A stretch of 57,826 bases of DNA from Hyphomicrobiales bacterium (GTDB lineage: Bacteria > Pseudomonadota > Alphaproteobacteria > Rhizobiales > Xanthobacteraceae): the NCBI GenBank assembly GCA_003135415.1, contig PLBP01000001.1, positions 21,496 through 79,321 of the forward strand, read 5' to 3'. A model generated the notes under the pieces. It did not search any database. It saw only the letters and a program-made list of their open reading frames with translations, and was not told the DNA's origin. The translations under genes and the position numbers were made by a program. Positions 29,009 to 38,613 of this stretch are shown here, piece by piece. Position 1 is the stretch's first letter. Each line of letters opens with the position of its first letter.

Positions 29009-29734
29009 TCACGCCGCCTCGCGCGCGAACGCGGCGATCAGCGCCGCGCGCGCCTCCGGCAACTCGAGCCCGCGCGGCTCGAACACGCGACGGGTAAGAA
29101 AGAATGCGGTGAGCGCGAAGCCGGCCGCGATGTCGCCGAGGCTCGGCTGCGTTTCGTCGCCGCGAAGAAAAGCAGGAAGCGACAACAGCCGCTCCTTCCA
29201 TGGCTCACCCGCGGTGCGGCTCACGGCCCTGCCCGATTTCGGCGAGACATAGACGAGTTCGGATTTCTCGCCGCTCGCGGCGCAATTGGAAAGATCGAGG
29301 CCGAAACCGAGTTCGGCGAGAAGCGCCAACTCGAAGCGCACGATCAGCGCCGAAGCGAAGCCCGGCTCGTCGAGATGATCGGCGATGGCCGCGAGCGCGC
29401 GATAAATCTCCTCATGCGGATCGCGCTCGGGCAGCAAGCGCAAGAGCGCCGCGAGCGTCTGAATGCCGTAGCTCGCCGATGCCGAGCGCATCAGACGCTC
29501 GGCGCGCAACACCGTTCCCTCGATCGCGTAATAGCCGAGATGCTCGTCAAGGCGCGCGCGCCAGGTAGCGCGCACGCCGTTCCCCGGCTGCAAAATGGGC
29601 CGCATCTTGTGCGAAGCGCCGCCGCGCACGAGGCCGAGATGGCGGCCATGCGCGGGGGTCATCAGCTCGATCAATGTATGCGCCTCGCCGTGACGGCGGA
29701 CGCCGAGCACAATGCCTTCGTCGCTCCATTCCAT
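29009..29734 (-). CDS. recO: DNA repair protein RecO
   Basis: RecO loads RecA onto SSB-coated gaps in the RecFOR pathway. The 241-residue product begins [20 protein letters not shown], the OB-fold start of alphaproteobacterial RecO. It continues with helices such as RYLLPERD-like segments and [20 protein letters not shown]. The single CAASGE cysteine segment is typical of this branch. It follows era in the lepB-rnc-era-recO order common to alphaproteobacteria. Here a ~113-bp palindromic element separates it from era. Confidence 0.92.
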   Translation of the reverse strand: MEWSDEGIVLGVRRHGEAHTLIELMTPAHGRHLGLVRGGASHKMRPILQPGNGVRATWRARLDEHLGYYAIEGTVLRAERLMRSASASYGIQTLAALLRLLPERDPHEEIYRALAAIADHLDEPGFASALIVRFELALLAELGFGLDLSNCAASGEKSELVYVSPKSGRAVSRTAGEPWKERLLSLPAFLRGDETQPSLGDIAAGFALTAFFLTRRVFEPRGLELPEARAALIAAFAREAA

Positions 29735-29747
29735 CAGATCACCTTAT

Positions 29748-29860
29748 CCCTCCCCTTGAGGGGAGGGTCGGCGGCGAAGCCGCCGGGATGGGGTGAAACG
29801 TCAGACGCCTTTCCCCACCCGGCGACGCTTCGCGTCGCCACCCTCCCCAAATGGGGAGGG
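29748..29860. repeat. Composite palindromic intergenic repeat between era and recO
   Basis: Four perfect hairpins lie in a row: CCCTCCCC-TTGA-GGGGAGGG, CGGCGGC-GAA-GCCGCCG, GGCGACGC-TTC-GCGTCGCC and CCCTCCCC-AAAT-GGGGAGGG. The outer pair are near copies, and the whole is roughly an inverted repeat around its centre. It fills the era-recO gap completely. Similar elements are scattered in rhizobial genomes, from memory. Confidence 0.85.
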
Positions 29861-29863
29861 AAG

Positions 29864-30799
29864 TCACTCCTTCGGAAAGGCGAGACCCGCCGCGCGATAG
29901 CGCTCGGGATCGTCGCCCCAATCTTCGCGCACCTTCACATGCAGGAACAAATGTACCTTCAGTTCGGCTGCTTCCTCGATTTCCTTGCGCGCATCCATCG
30001 AGATCGACTTGATCATGCGCCCACCTTCGCCGAGCACGATCTTGCGCTGACTCTCGCGCTCGACATAGATCGTCTGCTCGATCCGCACCGAACCGTTGCG
30101 GAGCTCCTTCCACGAATCAGTCTCGACCGTCGACTGATACGGTAATTCCTCGTGCAGCCTGAGGTAAAGCTTCTCGCGCGTGATCTCGGCGGCCATCAGG
30201 CGGAGCGGCAAATCGGTGATTTCGTCCGCCGGATAGTGCCAGGGGCCTTCCGGCAAATGCGTGGTGAAAAAATCGAGCACCTCCGGAACGCCGTCGCCGC
30301 TCTTCGCCGCGATCATGAACGTGCGCTCGAATTGAAGCAGCTCGTTCGCCTCTTTGGCGAGCCCCAGCAAGCGCTCACGCGGCACAAGATCGATCTTGTT
30401 CAGGATCAGGATTTTCTGGTGTGGAATTTTCGCGAGCTTCTCCAGGATCGCGCGTGCCTCGTCGTCGAGACCCTTCTTGGCGTCGATCAGGAATGCCGCG
30501 ATGTCGGCATCGGCGGCACTGGAGAGCGCCACGGCCACCATCGCCCGGTCAAGCCGGCGCTTCGGGTCGAAAATGCCAGGCGTGTCGATGAAGACCATCT
30601 GCGTTTCGCCCGCGATCGCGATGCCGCGCATGACGTTGCGCGTCGTCTGAACCTTCGGCGTCACGATGGCAACCTTGGAGCCGACGAGCGCGTTTAGAAG
30701 CGTCGATTTTCCGGCATTCGGCGCGCCGATCAGCGCAACGAAGCCGCAGCGCTTCGTCCCGCTTTCGCCCGCGCTTGTCTTCACCATGTCCTCGCTCAT
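29864..30799 (-). CDS. era: GTPase Era
   Basis: Era binds the 3' end of 16S rRNA and assists 30S subunit assembly. The G1 motif GAPNAGKST is at residues 25-33, G3 is FIDTPGIF, and G4 is LNKIDLV. The C-terminal KH domain carries the GxxG loop in VLGEGGRMIKSISMDARKEI. The 311-residue length is normal. The start at 30799 overlaps the rnc stop (ATGA). The open frame further upstream merely overlaps rnc and is not used. Confidence 0.96.
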   Translation of the reverse strand: MSEDMVKTSAGESGTKRCGFVALIGAPNAGKSTLLNALVGSKVAIVTPKVQTTRNVMRGIAIAGETQMVFIDTPGIFDPKRRLDRAMVAVALSSAADADIAAFLIDAKKGLDDEARAILEKLAKIPHQKILILNKIDLVPRERLLGLAKEANELLQFERTFMIAAKSGDGVPEVLDFFTTHLPEGPWHYPADEITDLPLRLMAAEITREKLYLRLHEELPYQSTVETDSWKELRNGSVRIEQTIYVERESQRKIVLGEGGRMIKSISMDARKEIEEAAELKVHLFLHVKVREDWGDDPERYRAAGLAFPKE

Positions 30800-31497
30800 C
30801 CTTCGATCTTGATGCCTTGCGTCTGCAATGCGGCCTCCGCGGCGGCGCGTTCGGCATCGCGTTTCGTCGCCCCCACGCCTTCGCCCGATGCGATGCCCGG
30901 CACCTCGACGGCGATCCGGAACACCGGCTTGTGGTCGGGTCCCTTGCGCTCCACCTGGCGATAGGACGGCGGCGGCAGGCCCTGTTTCTGCGCCCACTCC
31001 TGCAGCCGCGTCTTGGCGTCGCGCAATTCGCGGCCGGGCGCGAGCGCGCGCGCGCGCCAATATTTATCGACGAACTTCGCCGCAGCCGCAAAGCCGCCAT
31101 CGAGATAGACGGCACCGATCACCGCCTCGCAAACATCGGCGAGGATCGTCTTCTTCTTTCGCCCGCCGGACTGCAATTCGTGCTGGCCGAAATAAACATA
31201 CGAGCCGAGATCGAGCTCGAGCCCGACCTCGGCGCAGGTCTCCTTGCGCACGAGATCGGACAGGCGCTGCGAAAGCTCGCCCTCTTGCGCGCTCACAAAT
31301 TCGCGCAACAAGAGATCGGCGATCACAAGCCCAAGCACATGATCGCCGAGAAATTCGAACCGCTGATAGCTGATCGTATGCTTGCCGCCGCCGATCGCGC
31401 TGACGTGGGTCAGCGCCTGCGTGAGCAGGCTTTTGTCCTTAAAACGATGCCCGATTTTTTTCTCGAGCGAAGCCGGCGTTTTCTTGCGGTCGCTCAT
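30796..31497 (-). CDS. rnc: Ribonuclease III
   Basis: RNase III cleaves double-stranded RNA in rRNA and mRNA processing. The 233-residue product has the signature YQRFEFLGDHVLGLVIADLL at about residues 45-63. The second catalytic acidic helix contains ILADVCEAVIGAVYLDGG. The C-terminal double-stranded RNA-binding domain begins near residue 160 (TRLQEWAQKQGLPPPSY) and ends with AERAAAEAALQTQG. Its start at 31497 overlaps the lepB stop (ATGA), so a short upstream extension of the frame is rejected. Confidence 0.96.
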   Translation of the reverse strand: MSDRKKTPASLEKKIGHRFKDKSLLTQALTHVSAIGGGKHTISYQRFEFLGDHVLGLVIADLLLREFVSAQEGELSQRLSDLVRKETCAEVGLELDLGSYVYFGQHELQSGGRKKKTILADVCEAVIGAVYLDGGFAAAAKFVDKYWRARALAPGRELRDAKTRLQEWAQKQGLPPPSYRQVERKGPDHKPVFRIAVEVPGIASGEGVGATKRDAERAAAEAALQTQGIKIEG

Positions 31498-32246
31498 CGC
31501 ACGAGCGAAAAGATCCGGTTCCAGCGCACCGCCCAGGGCCACGTCCACACTTCCCAGGCGTGGGTGCCCTCCGCGATCGAGAAGAAGATGATTTCCGCGT
31601 GCCCGACGAGGTTGTCGTAGGGGACGTAGCCGACGGCGGAAAGAACGCGGCTGTCGGTCGAGTTGTCGCGATTGTCGCCCATCATGAAAAAGTGTCCGGG
31701 CGGCACCTGATAGACAGGCGTGTTGTCGTAGAAGCCGTTATCGACGAGATCGAGCGTTTCGTAAGCGACACCGTTCGGCAGCGTTTCGCGCCAGCGTTTG
31801 ATCCGAAGACCCGCTCCCTCGCCGTCGGCGGGAACCCAGTCGGCCACGCGTTCGTGCTTCACCGGCATCTCGTTGATATAGAGCTGACCATCCTTCATCT
31901 GGATGCGGTCGCCCGGCAGCCCGATCACGCGCTTGATGTAATCGGTGGAATCGTCCTTCGGCAGCTTGAAGACGACGATGTCGCCGCGTTGCGGCTCGCT
32001 GCCGAAGATGCGGCCCGAGAACGGGATCAGCGCGAACGGCACCGAGAAGCGGCTGTAGCCATAGGAGTATTTCGAGACAAACAAATAATCTCCGACCAGG
32101 AGCGTCGCCTTCATCGATCCCGACGGAATATTGAAGGGCTGAAACAGGAAGGTGCGGATGACGAGCGCAATCAGCAGCGCGTGAAAGCCGACGCGTAGAA
32201 ATTCCGACAGTCCGCTTTCTTGTTTCTTTTGTCCGGTCAGGCTCAT
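31494..32246 (-). CDS. lepB: Signal peptidase I
   Basis: LepB removes signal peptides from exported proteins on the outer face of the inner membrane. The 250-residue product has one membrane anchor (FHALLIALVIRTFLFQPFNI). The nucleophile motif PSGSMKATLL has Ser44, and the general-base lysine is Lys105 in YIKRVIGLPGD. The late box MGDNRDNSTDSR is present. The start at 32246 places the anchor correctly; the frame extends far upstream without protein-like content. It leads the rnc-era-recO string, and its upstream gap contains an inverted repeat. Confidence 0.95.
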   Translation of the reverse strand: MSLTGQKKQESGLSEFLRVGFHALLIALVIRTFLFQPFNIPSGSMKATLLVGDYLFVSKYSYGYSRFSVPFALIPFSGRIFGSEPQRGDIVVFKLPKDDSTDYIKRVIGLPGDRIQMKDGQLYINEMPVKHERVADWVPADGEGAGLRIKRWRETLPNGVAYETLDLVDNGFYDNTPVYQVPPGHFFMMGDNRDNSTDSRVLSAVGYVPYDNLVGHAEIIFFSIAEGTHAWEVWTWPWAVRWNRIFSLVR

Positions 32247-32316
32247 TGCATCGATCCGTTCTGCCGCCCAGGGCCGCTCATATAGCCCGGGCTCATGCGC
32301 CGGGCAATGACGCCAA

Positions 32317-32410
32317 GTGCCCCGAACCCGAAGTTCGCACACACCGTGCCGCAAGACCGGTTCGTATGAGAGTGTACCGCGAGAGCTTACGAACTTCGGA
32401 ATCGGGACAC
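32317..32410. repeat. Inverted-repeat element between acpS and lepB
   Basis: The left arm GTGCCCCGAACCCGAAGTTCG and right arm CGAACTTCGGAATCGGGACAC (given without spacer) are imperfect reverse complements, 17 of 21 bases. They are separated by 52 nt that also contain GTACACTCTCATACGAAC. The right arm abuts the acpS stop codon. The structure looks like a small terminal-inverted-repeat element; an attenuator-like hairpin for lepB is another possibility. Confidence 0.6.
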
Positions 32411-32820
32411 TAGCCAGCCGCGCCCTTGGAGATTGCGGAAATGACCACCAGCGCCAGTGCCATAGGCCCTTCGTCTGAAATTGTGAGGTCGATCTTCGCC
32501 TCATAGCCCTGCGGCGTCATTGCTTCCAATCGTCGCAGCGCGCCGCCGGTGAGCTGCATCGTCGGCCGGCCTGAAGGCAAATTGACGACGCCCATATCGC
32601 GCCACCACACGCCGCCGCGCATGCCGGTGCCGAGCGCCTTGGCGCAGGCTTCCTTAGCGGCAAACCGCTTGGCGTAGGTCTCGACCTGTTTCTTCTTGCG
32701 CTCGGCGCGCGCGCGTTCCTTCTCGGTGAAAATACGCGTGAGAAAACGCTCGCCGTGGCGCCCGATCACTTTCTCGATGCGCCGCACGTCGGTGATATCG
32801 GAGCCGATGCCGAGGATCAT
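32410..32820 (-). CDS. acpS: Holo-[acyl-carrier-protein] synthase
   Basis: AcpS transfers 4'-phosphopantetheine from CoA to acyl carrier protein. The 136-residue product starts [19 protein letters not shown] with the metal-ligand Asp8. The second motif is [19 protein letters not shown], with the metal-ligand glutamate. It overlaps the pdxJ stop by 4 nt, the conserved pdxJ-acpS pairing. The TAG stop lies at the edge of an inverted-repeat element, which may have been the source of a slightly altered C-terminus (ISKGAAG). Confidence 0.95.
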   Translation of the reverse strand: MILGIGSDITDVRRIEKVIGRHGERFLTRIFTEKERARAERKKKQVETYAKRFAAKEACAKALGTGMRGGVWWRDMGVVNLPSGRPTMQLTGGALRRLEAMTPQGYEAKIDLTISDEGPMALALVVISAISKGAAG

Positions 32821-33584
32821 GCGGCACGCTCACGCGCGCGCGCGCGGCCCTTATCCATCGCCGCGCGCATGGTGCGGATGACGGGCTCGAAGCCAGAAAA
32901 GATCGCTTCGCCGACGAGAAAATGCCCGATGTTGAGCTCGACGATTTCGGGGAGCGCCGAAATCGTTTCCGACGTCGCATAGTCGAGGCCATGGCCGGCG
33001 TGAACCTCGAGCCCGAGGCTCGCCGCCTGGCGCGCGCCCGCGCGAATGCGCTCGAACTCGGCGTCCGCTCCGGCGTCGCCTTGCATGACCGCTTCGCACC
33101 AGGCGCCGGTGTGAATCTCGATGACCGGCGCGCCGATCTCGGCCGCCGCCTCGATCTGACGCGGCTCCGGCGCGATGAACAGCGAAACCCGGATGCCCGC
33201 TCCCGTGAGCTCGCGCGCGATCGAGGCGATGTGATCGCGCTGGCCGGCCGCGTCGAGCCCGCCTTCGGTCGTCCGTTCGCTCCGCTTCTCCGGCACGATG
33301 CAGGAAGCATGCGGCCGCGTCTTCAGCGCGATCGCCAGCATTTCCGCGGTCGCCGCCATTTCGAGATTGAGAGGCGCCGAAATTTCGGCTTTCAGTCTTC
33401 GAACGTCGTCGTCGGTGATGTGGCGGCGGTCCTCGCGGAGATGCGCGGTGATGCCGGCGGCGCCCGCGGCGATGGCCAGCTTCGCCGCCCGCACCGGATC
33501 GGGATGGCGGCCGCCGCGTGCATTCCGCACGGTCGCCACATGATCGACGTTCACTCCGAGCCGTATCGGCCGCACGCTGCTCAT
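32817..33584 (-). CDS. pdxJ: Pyridoxine 5'-phosphate synthase
   Basis: PdxJ closes the pyridoxine ring from deoxyxylulose 5-phosphate and 3-amino-2-oxopropyl phosphate. The 255-residue product begins [18 protein letters not shown], the standard TIM-barrel start. Further motifs are [15 protein letters not shown], the late [12 protein letters not shown], and [17 protein letters not shown]. It follows rsh by 24 nt and couples to acpS by a 4-nt overlap. Confidence 0.96.
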   Translation of the reverse strand: MSSVRPIRLGVNVDHVATVRNARGGRHPDPVRAAKLAIAAGAAGITAHLREDRRHITDDDVRRLKAEISAPLNLEMAATAEMLAIALKTRPHASCIVPEKRSERTTEGGLDAAGQRDHIASIARELTGAGIRVSLFIAPEPRQIEAAAEIGAPVIEIHTGAWCEAVMQGDAGADAEFERIRAGARQAASLGLEVHAGHGLDYATSETISALPEIVELNIGHFLVGEAIFSGFEPVIRTMRAAMDKGRARARERAA

Positions 33585-33607
33585 TTCATCCTGCCGGGGA
33601 ATGTCCG

Positions 33608-35824
33608 CTACCCGTTGAAGCGCTCGGCGGAGGAAACCACCGGCTTCGCGCGCAATTGCGAAATGATCGCATTCAAATGCTTCAAATCATAGACGCCGAG
33701 ATCGATCGTGACCTCGGTGAAATCCTGCGAGCGCCGCTCCATGTGGACATTGTCGATGTTGCCGCCGTGCTCGCCGATGATTTGCGCGATCTGGGCAAGC
33801 GTACCGGGCGCGTTTTTCGCCGTCACCAGAATTCGCGCCGGGTAGCGCTGCGAGGCGACGTCGTCGACGTCCCAGCGCACGTCGAGCCAGCGTTCGGGCT
33901 CGTCGTCAAAGTCCTTCAGCGCCGGCGAGTGGATAGGAAAGATGGTGATCCCTTCTCCCGGCGTGATGATGCCGACGATGCGATCGCCCGGCACCGCGCC
34001 CCCGTCCGGGGCGAAGCGCACGGGCAGTTCGCCATTGATGCCGCGGATCGGAATCGCGGCTTCCTCTTTCGGATCGGCGCTGTTGCCGCTGAAGCCCGGA
34101 ATGCGGAATTTCAGACTTGCTCCGCGTGCGAGCCCGAACCAGCCTTCGCTGCGCTGCGGCTTGACGCGCTTCTCGCGCTCGCCGCGCCAATCGGGATTGA
34201 CCGCGCGCACCACGTCCTCGGCCTTGAGCTCGCCGCGCCCGACCGCCGAGAGCACGTCCTCGACGCTCGCCCGCGCGAGCCGCGACAGCGACTTGGAAAG
34301 GCGCTCGTCCGACCACGGCTTTGCCGCGTGCACGAAGGCGCGCTCCACCATCTTGCGCCCGAGACCGAGATACTGCTTGCGCACGGCGACGCGTGTGGCG
34401 CGGCGGATCGCGGCGCGCGCCTTGCCGGTGACGACGATCGATTCCCAGGCGGCGGGAGGATGCTGCTCCTTGCCCGCGATGATCTCGACCTCGTCGCCGG
34501 TCTGCAGTTCGGAGACGAGCGGCGCGGTCTTGCCGTTGATCTTGCAGCCGACGGCATTGTTGCCGACATCGGTGTGAACGGCGTAGGCAAAATCGATCGG
34601 CGTCGCCTTCCGCGGCAGCGCGATCAGCCGCCCCTTCGGGGTAAAGCAGAACACCTGGTCGTGGAAAAGTTCGAGCTTGGTGTGCTCGAGAAACTCCTCG
34701 GGGCTCGATCCTTCGTCGAGAAGTTCGATGGTGCGGCGGAGCCACGCATAGGCGCCGGAATCGCGGATGAGCATTTCGTTCGGCTTGCCGTCGCTATCCT
34801 TGTAGAGCGCGTGCGCGGCGATTCCGTACTCGGCGATCTCGTTCATGCCGGCGGTGCGGATTTGCAGTTCGGCGCGTTGCCGGCCGGGGCCGACGACGGT
34901 GGTGTGGATCGAGCGATAGTCGTTCTGCTTCGGCGTCGAGATGTAATCCTTGAAGCGGCCCGGTACGAACGGCCATTTGGTATGGACGATGCCGATCGCG
35001 CGGTAGCAATCCTCGATCGAGGGAACGACCACGCGGAAGCCGTAGATGTCGGAGAGCTGTTCGAAGCCGATCGCCTTGCGCTCCATCTTTCGCCAGATCG
35101 AGTAGGGCCGCTTCTCCCGGCCCTTGACCTTGGCCTTGATCTTCTTCTTCGCAAGTTCCTCGGTCAGTTCGCCTTCGATCTCCTTGATCACGCCTTTGCT
35201 CGGGTCGCGCAAAGTGGCGAGCCGGCCTTCGATCGAGCGATAAATATCCGGCGAAAGCTGGCGGAACGCCAGATCCTCGAGCTCCTCGCGCATATCGTGC
35301 ATGCCGATGCGGCCCGCGAGCGGCGCGTAGATATCGAGCGTTTCTTCGGCGATGCGGCTGCGCTTTTCCTCCGGCACCCATTTGAGCGTGCGCATGTTGT
35401 GCAGCCGGTCGGCAAGCTTGACCAAGAGCACCCGCACGTCGTCGGCGATCGCGAGCAAAAGCTTGCGCAGGTTCTCCGCCTGCTCGGCCCGCTGCGACAC
35501 AAGGTCGAGCTTCTTGAGCTTGGTCAGCCCCTCCACCAGCACGCTGATGTCCTTGCCGAACTGCTTCTCGATCTGCGCGCGCGTCGCCTTGGTGTCCTCG
35601 ATGGTGTCGTGCAGGAGCGCCGCGGCGATCGTCGCGTCGTCGAGCTTCAAGTCGGTAAGAATCGCCGCGACTTCGAGCGGGTGCGAGAAATACGGGTCGC
35701 CCGAGGCACGCGTCTGCGTGCCGTGCGCCTTCATCGCATAGACGAAGGCGCGATTGAGCAGCTCCTCGTTCGTTTGCGGATTGTAGCGGCGAACCCGCTC
35801 GACGAGTTCGTACTGCCTCATCAT
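33608..35824 (-). CDS. rsh: Bifunctional (p)ppGpp synthetase/hydrolase (RelA/SpoT homologue)
   Basis: This enzyme makes and degrades the stringent-response alarmones. The 738-residue product has the HD hydrolase domain with HDTIED at residues 72-77. The synthetase domain (about 230-350) includes [26 protein letters not shown] and [18 protein letters not shown] domain ([14 protein letters not shown]) lies near residue 390, and a C-terminal ACT domain ([20 protein letters not shown]) ends near 735. Hydrolase and synthetase motifs are both intact, so a bifunctional Rsh, the single long RSH of alphaproteobacteria, is expected. It lies downstream of rpoZ but is separated from it by a terminator. 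Confidence 0.95.
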   Translation of the reverse strand: MMRQYELVERVRRYNPQTNEELLNRAFVYAMKAHGTQTRASGDPYFSHPLEVAAILTDLKLDDATIAAALLHDTIEDTKATRAQIEKQFGKDISVLVEGLTKLKKLDLVSQRAEQAENLRKLLLAIADDVRVLLVKLADRLHNMRTLKWVPEEKRSRIAEETLDIYAPLAGRIGMHDMREELEDLAFRQLSPDIYRSIEGRLATLRDPSKGVIKEIEGELTEELAKKKIKAKVKGREKRPYSIWRKMERKAIGFEQLSDIYGFRVVVPSIEDCYRAIGIVHTKWPFVPGRFKDYISTPKQNDYRSIHTTVVGPGRQRAELQIRTAGMNEIAEYGIAAHALYKDSDGKPNEMLIRDSGAYAWLRRTIELLDEGSSPEEFLEHTKLELFHDQVFCFTPKGRLIALPRKATPIDFAYAVHTDVGNNAVGCKINGKTAPLVSELQTGDEVEIIAGKEQHPPAAWESIVVTGKARAAIRRATRVAVRKQYLGLGRKMVERAFVHAAKPWSDERLSKSLSRLARASVEDVLSAVGRGELKAEDVVRAVNPDWRGEREKRVKPQRSEGWFGLARGASLKFRIPGFSGNSADPKEEAAIPIRGINGELPVRFAPDGGAVPGDRIVGIITPGEGITIFPIHSPALKDFDDEPERWLDVRWDVDDVASQRYPARILVTAKNAPGTLAQIAQIIGEHGGNIDNVHMERRSQDFTEVTIDLGVYDLKHLNAIISQLRAKPVVSSAERFNG

Positions 35825-35986
35825 GGGCGTGCGCCCGGTTTATCGAATGCGGCCAATTGCTTACTGCCCGATGTTCAGACCGGCCGTCTGCGCGGCCAGC
35901 ATTGCTATTTACTGATCGAGCATATCGCGCCGCTATCCACGGCGCGCAAGGCCGAATTGCTGCGCCCGTTAACGGCTAGACGCCAA

Positions 35987-36017
35987 AACAAAACGGCCCG
36001 GCTTGATGCCGGGCCGT
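35987..36017 (-). terminator. Rho-independent terminator after rpoZ
   Basis: A perfect 10-bp stem (ACGGCCCGGC / GCCGGGCCGT) with a 5-nt loop is followed on the minus strand by TTTTGTTTT. It lies 26 nt past the rpoZ stop codon and upstream of rsh, so rsh must have its own promoter in the ~160 nt that follow, unless there is read-through. Confidence 0.88.
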
Positions 36018-36042
36018 CGAAAACTCCCAAAACAGGGGCTTT

Positions 36043-36465
36043 TCAGGCTTCGCCCTCTTCGTCCACCTCGGGCTCGGCGGGCTGCTCGGGCGGCGGCTGC
36101 AGACCCTGCAAGCCGGCGAGCAATTCCTCTTCGGTCATCCGGTCCATGGGGGCATCTTTGTCCTCGGATTCGCCGCCGGTCGCGCCGCCCGAAGCCGACG
36201 GAATGAGCGGAACCGCCTCGGGTTCTGGCTCGTCCACTTCGGTGTATTTCTGCAGCGTGTGAATCAATTCTTCCCGAAGGTCGTCGGGCGTCACGGTCTC
36301 TTCCGCGATCTCGCGCAGCGCCACGACCGGATTCTTGTCGTTGTCGCGCTCGATCGTGATCTGCTGGCCGGCCGACACCATGCGGGCGCGGTGGCTTGCG
36401 AGCAGCACAAGATCGAAACGGTTTTCTACTTTATCGACGCAATCCTCGACGGTGACGCGCGCCAT
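36043..36465 (-). CDS. rpoZ: RNA polymerase omega subunit
   Basis: Omega helps assemble the beta' subunit of RNA polymerase. The 140-residue product starts [20 protein letters not shown] and continues [20 protein letters not shown] and VALREIAEE, the conserved omega core. The last ~60 residues are acidic and rich in Pro and Glu, a tail usual in alphaproteobacteria. It has a good ribosome-binding site (GGAGGACC). The divergent gap to the NYN gene (185 nt) carries its promoter. Confidence 0.95.
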   Translation of the reverse strand: MARVTVEDCVDKVENRFDLVLLASHRARMVSAGQQITIERDNDKNPVVALREIAEETVTPDDLREELIHTLQKYTEVDEPEPEAVPLIPSASGGATGGESEDKDAPMDRMTEEELLAGLQGLQPPPEQPAEPEVDEEGEA

Positions 36466-36650
36466 CGTCTGGTCCTCCGCAACTTCTGGTCCATGGATTT
36501 AACGGGGCTATACCGTCAGCATGTCTGCAAGGCAAGCGAAGAAATGCGACTTCAGTTGCCATGGTTTTGGCCCATTACCTCTGCTAGGTAATTGGCTACG
36601 ACCTTAAAACGACCGCTCCATAAACCACAATTCATTGGCGAGCATTTCCG

Positions 36651-37322
36651 ATGGCACAACAAGCCGAGAAAACCGTTCTTTTTATTGATGGCGCAAACCT
36701 CTACGCCACCACCAAAAGTCTAGGCTTCGATATCGATTATCGCAGGCTGTTGAAGGAGTTCCAGTCGCGCGGGAACTTGTTGCGGGCGTTCTACTACACC
36801 GCGCTGATCGAGGATCAGGAATACTCCTCGATCCGGCCCCTGCTCGATTGGCTCGATTACAACGGCTACACCGTGGTCACGAAGCCGGTGAAGGAATTCA
36901 CCGATTCCACCGGCCGCCGCAAGATCAAGGGCAATATGGACATCGAACTCGCGGTCGATGCCATGGAGATGGCGGATCACATCGACCACCTCGTGCTGTT
37001 CTCGGGCGACGGCGATTTCCGCCCCCTCGTCGAGGCGGTACAGCGCAAAGGCGTGCGGGTGACCGTCGCCTCGACGATCTCGACCCAGCCGCCGATGATT
37101 GCCGACGAATTGCGCCGGCAGGCCGACCAGTTCATGGATCTCGTCGAAATGCAGGACAAGATCGGCCGCGATCCCGCCGAGCGCGCCGCGCGCGAAGCGG
37201 CCCGCGAGGCGCGTCAGCCGCACGGTCATGGCCACGGCAGTCACAACCAGATGCCGGGCTTCATCTCCCGCGGGCCCACGCCGCCCGCCCGCGCCTTCGA
37301 GCCGGACCCCGAAGAAGCCTGA
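36651..37322 (+). CDS. LabA-like NYN-domain protein (putative ribonuclease)
   Basis: The 223-residue product has the PIN-like NYN fold. It starts with VLFIDGANLYATTKSLG, with the metal-binding aspartate of FIDGAN. It continues with GNMDIELAVDAMEMADHIDH and LVLFSGDGDFRPLVEAVQRK, the LabA/DUF88 signature. The C-terminal ~50 residues are disordered, rich in Ala, Arg, His and Pro. Family members are thought to be RNases or to act in regulation; no substrate is known for this one. It ends 5 nt before a uracil-DNA glycosylase gene, suggesting one transcript. Confidence 0.9.
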   Translation: MAQQAEKTVLFIDGANLYATTKSLGFDIDYRRLLKEFQSRGNLLRAFYYTALIEDQEYSSIRPLLDWLDYNGYTVVTKPVKEFTDSTGRRKIKGNMDIELAVDAMEMADHIDHLVLFSGDGDFRPLVEAVQRKGVRVTVASTISTQPPMIADELRRQADQFMDLVEMQDKIGRDPAERAAREAAREARQPHGHGHGSHNQMPGFISRGPTPPARAFEPDPEEA

Positions 37323-37327
37323 ACAAA

Positions 37328-38014
37328 ATGCCGGCGGTGCAGCCCCCTATCGGCAGGCTGCGCAAACCGTCCTGTCCAATTGTTGGGCCGGGGCACGATT
37401 GCCCGCGCTGCCCTCGCCTCGTTTCGTTCCGCAAAGCCAATCGCAAGGCGGAGCCCGGCTGGTTCAACGCGCCGGTGCCCTCCTTCGGGCCGCGCGATGC
37501 GCGGCTCCTCATCATCGGCTTGGCGCCGGGTTTGCGCGGCGCCAATCGCACCGGCCGGCCCTTTACCGGCGATTATGCCGGCAATCTTCTCTATCAAACC
37601 CTCGCCGATTTCGGCTTTGCACGCGGCGTCTATGCGGCGCGGGCCGATGACGGCTTCGCACTGGTCGATGCCCGCATCGTCAATTCTGTCCGCTGTGCGC
37701 CGCCCGAAAACAAACCGACGCCTGAAGAAATCCGCACCTGCCGGGAATTTCTCGCGGCCGAGATCGCGGCAATGCCACAGGTGAAAACGATCGTTGCGCT
37801 CGGCAAGATCGCGCACGATTCCGCCCTCACCGCCCTCGGCGAGCGGCTTTCACGCTGCAAGTTCTCGCATGCTGCGGAGCATAGGCTGGAAAACTTTACG
37901 CTTTTCGACAGCTATCATTGCTCCCGCTACAACACGAATACGGGCGTACTGACGCCGAAGATGTTCCGCGCGGTGTTCGCGAAGGTTCGCGCCTATTTGG
38001 AGCGGGCGGCCTGA
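37328..38014 (+). CDS. Uracil-DNA glycosylase, family 5 (UdgB-like)
   Basis: It would remove uracil, and for some family members hypoxanthine or ethenocytosine, from DNA. The 228-residue product has four cysteines that could hold an iron-sulfur cluster (GHDCPRCPRL plus VRCAPPE and the later CREF). Motif A reads GLAPGLRGANRTGRPFTGD, the family-5 pattern lacking the usual polar catalytic residue. The C-terminal motif is DSYHCSRYNTNTGVL. The start at 37328 directly follows the NYN gene; the same frame runs upstream through that gene and is ignored. It overlaps the convergent peroxiredoxin gene by 22 nt. Confidence 0.9.
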   Translation: MPAVQPPIGRLRKPSCPIVGPGHDCPRCPRLVSFRKANRKAEPGWFNAPVPSFGPRDARLLIIGLAPGLRGANRTGRPFTGDYAGNLLYQTLADFGFARGVYAARADDGFALVDARIVNSVRCAPPENKPTPEEIRTCREFLAAEIAAMPQVKTIVALGKIAHDSALTALGERLSRCKFSHAAEHRLENFTLFDSYHCSRYNTNTGVLTPKMFRAVFAKVRAYLERAA

Positions 38015-38568
38015 AGCCAGCCGGCGACTTCCTGCGCGCTCTTGTCCGGCGGAAAGACCGGATAGAACACATGCGTGATCCTGCCGTCGTCGATCACGAG
38101 CGTAAGGCGTTTCAATAGCGTCATGCCATCGACCTCGAAGGTGGGCAATCGCAGGGCTTTGGTGAATTTCAAATCGGTATCCGAAAGGATCGCAAACGGC
38201 AGATGCAGCCGCTCCGCGGCCTCGCGCTGATACTCGCTATCCTGCGTCGAGAGGCCGAAGAGATGATCGACGCCCAATTTGCGCAATTCGGCGAAATGAT
38301 CGCGAAAACCGCACGATTGCGGTGTGCAGCCGCGTGCGCCAGGGATCATGTCCCAGCCCTCCGGCAGGGGTTTTCCAGGCTCGCCGGTGCGCGGATAGGC
38401 GTATACGACCGTGCGGCCCTTCTGCCCCGATAAATCGACCTCCGCGCCGTCCGTGGCGGCAAGGGTGAGCCGGGGCAGCCCCATGCCCGCAAGATGCTTT
38501 GCCGCGCCGTCGTCCTGCGGCACCGGCAAATCCTTCGGCAGTTCCAGATAATTTTGCGCTTTGCTCAT
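37993..38568 (-). CDS. Peroxiredoxin-like redoxin
   Basis: The 191-residue thioredoxin-fold protein resembles BCP/PrxQ enzymes that reduce peroxides. The active site reads GARGCTPQSCGFRDHF, with peroxidatic Cys81 and a probable resolving Cys86 five residues later. Other segments are TVVYAYPRTGEPGKPLPEGW and PFAILSDTDLKFTKALRLPTF. There is no signal peptide, so it is cytoplasmic. It is the last gene of a minus-strand series after dapA, smpB and a VOC protein. Its end overlaps the uracil-DNA glycosylase gene tail to tail. Confidence 0.88.
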   Translation of the reverse strand: MSKAQNYLELPKDLPVPQDDGAAKHLAGMGLPRLTLAATDGAEVDLSGQKGRTVVYAYPRTGEPGKPLPEGWDMIPGARGCTPQSCGFRDHFAELRKLGVDHLFGLSTQDSEYQREAAERLHLPFAILSDTDLKFTKALRLPTFEVDGMTLLKRLTLVIDDGRITHVFYPVFPPDKSAQEVAGWLQAARSK

Positions 38569-38613
38569 GTGGTAGCCGATTCCGGTTGCTGAATTGAATC
38601 CAGGTTCAATGCT

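Noticed and set aside
33518-36262. A 914-codon open frame on the plus strand
   Set aside because: It is antisense to rsh and rpoZ with the same low-complexity composition; no motif or ribosome-binding site supports it.
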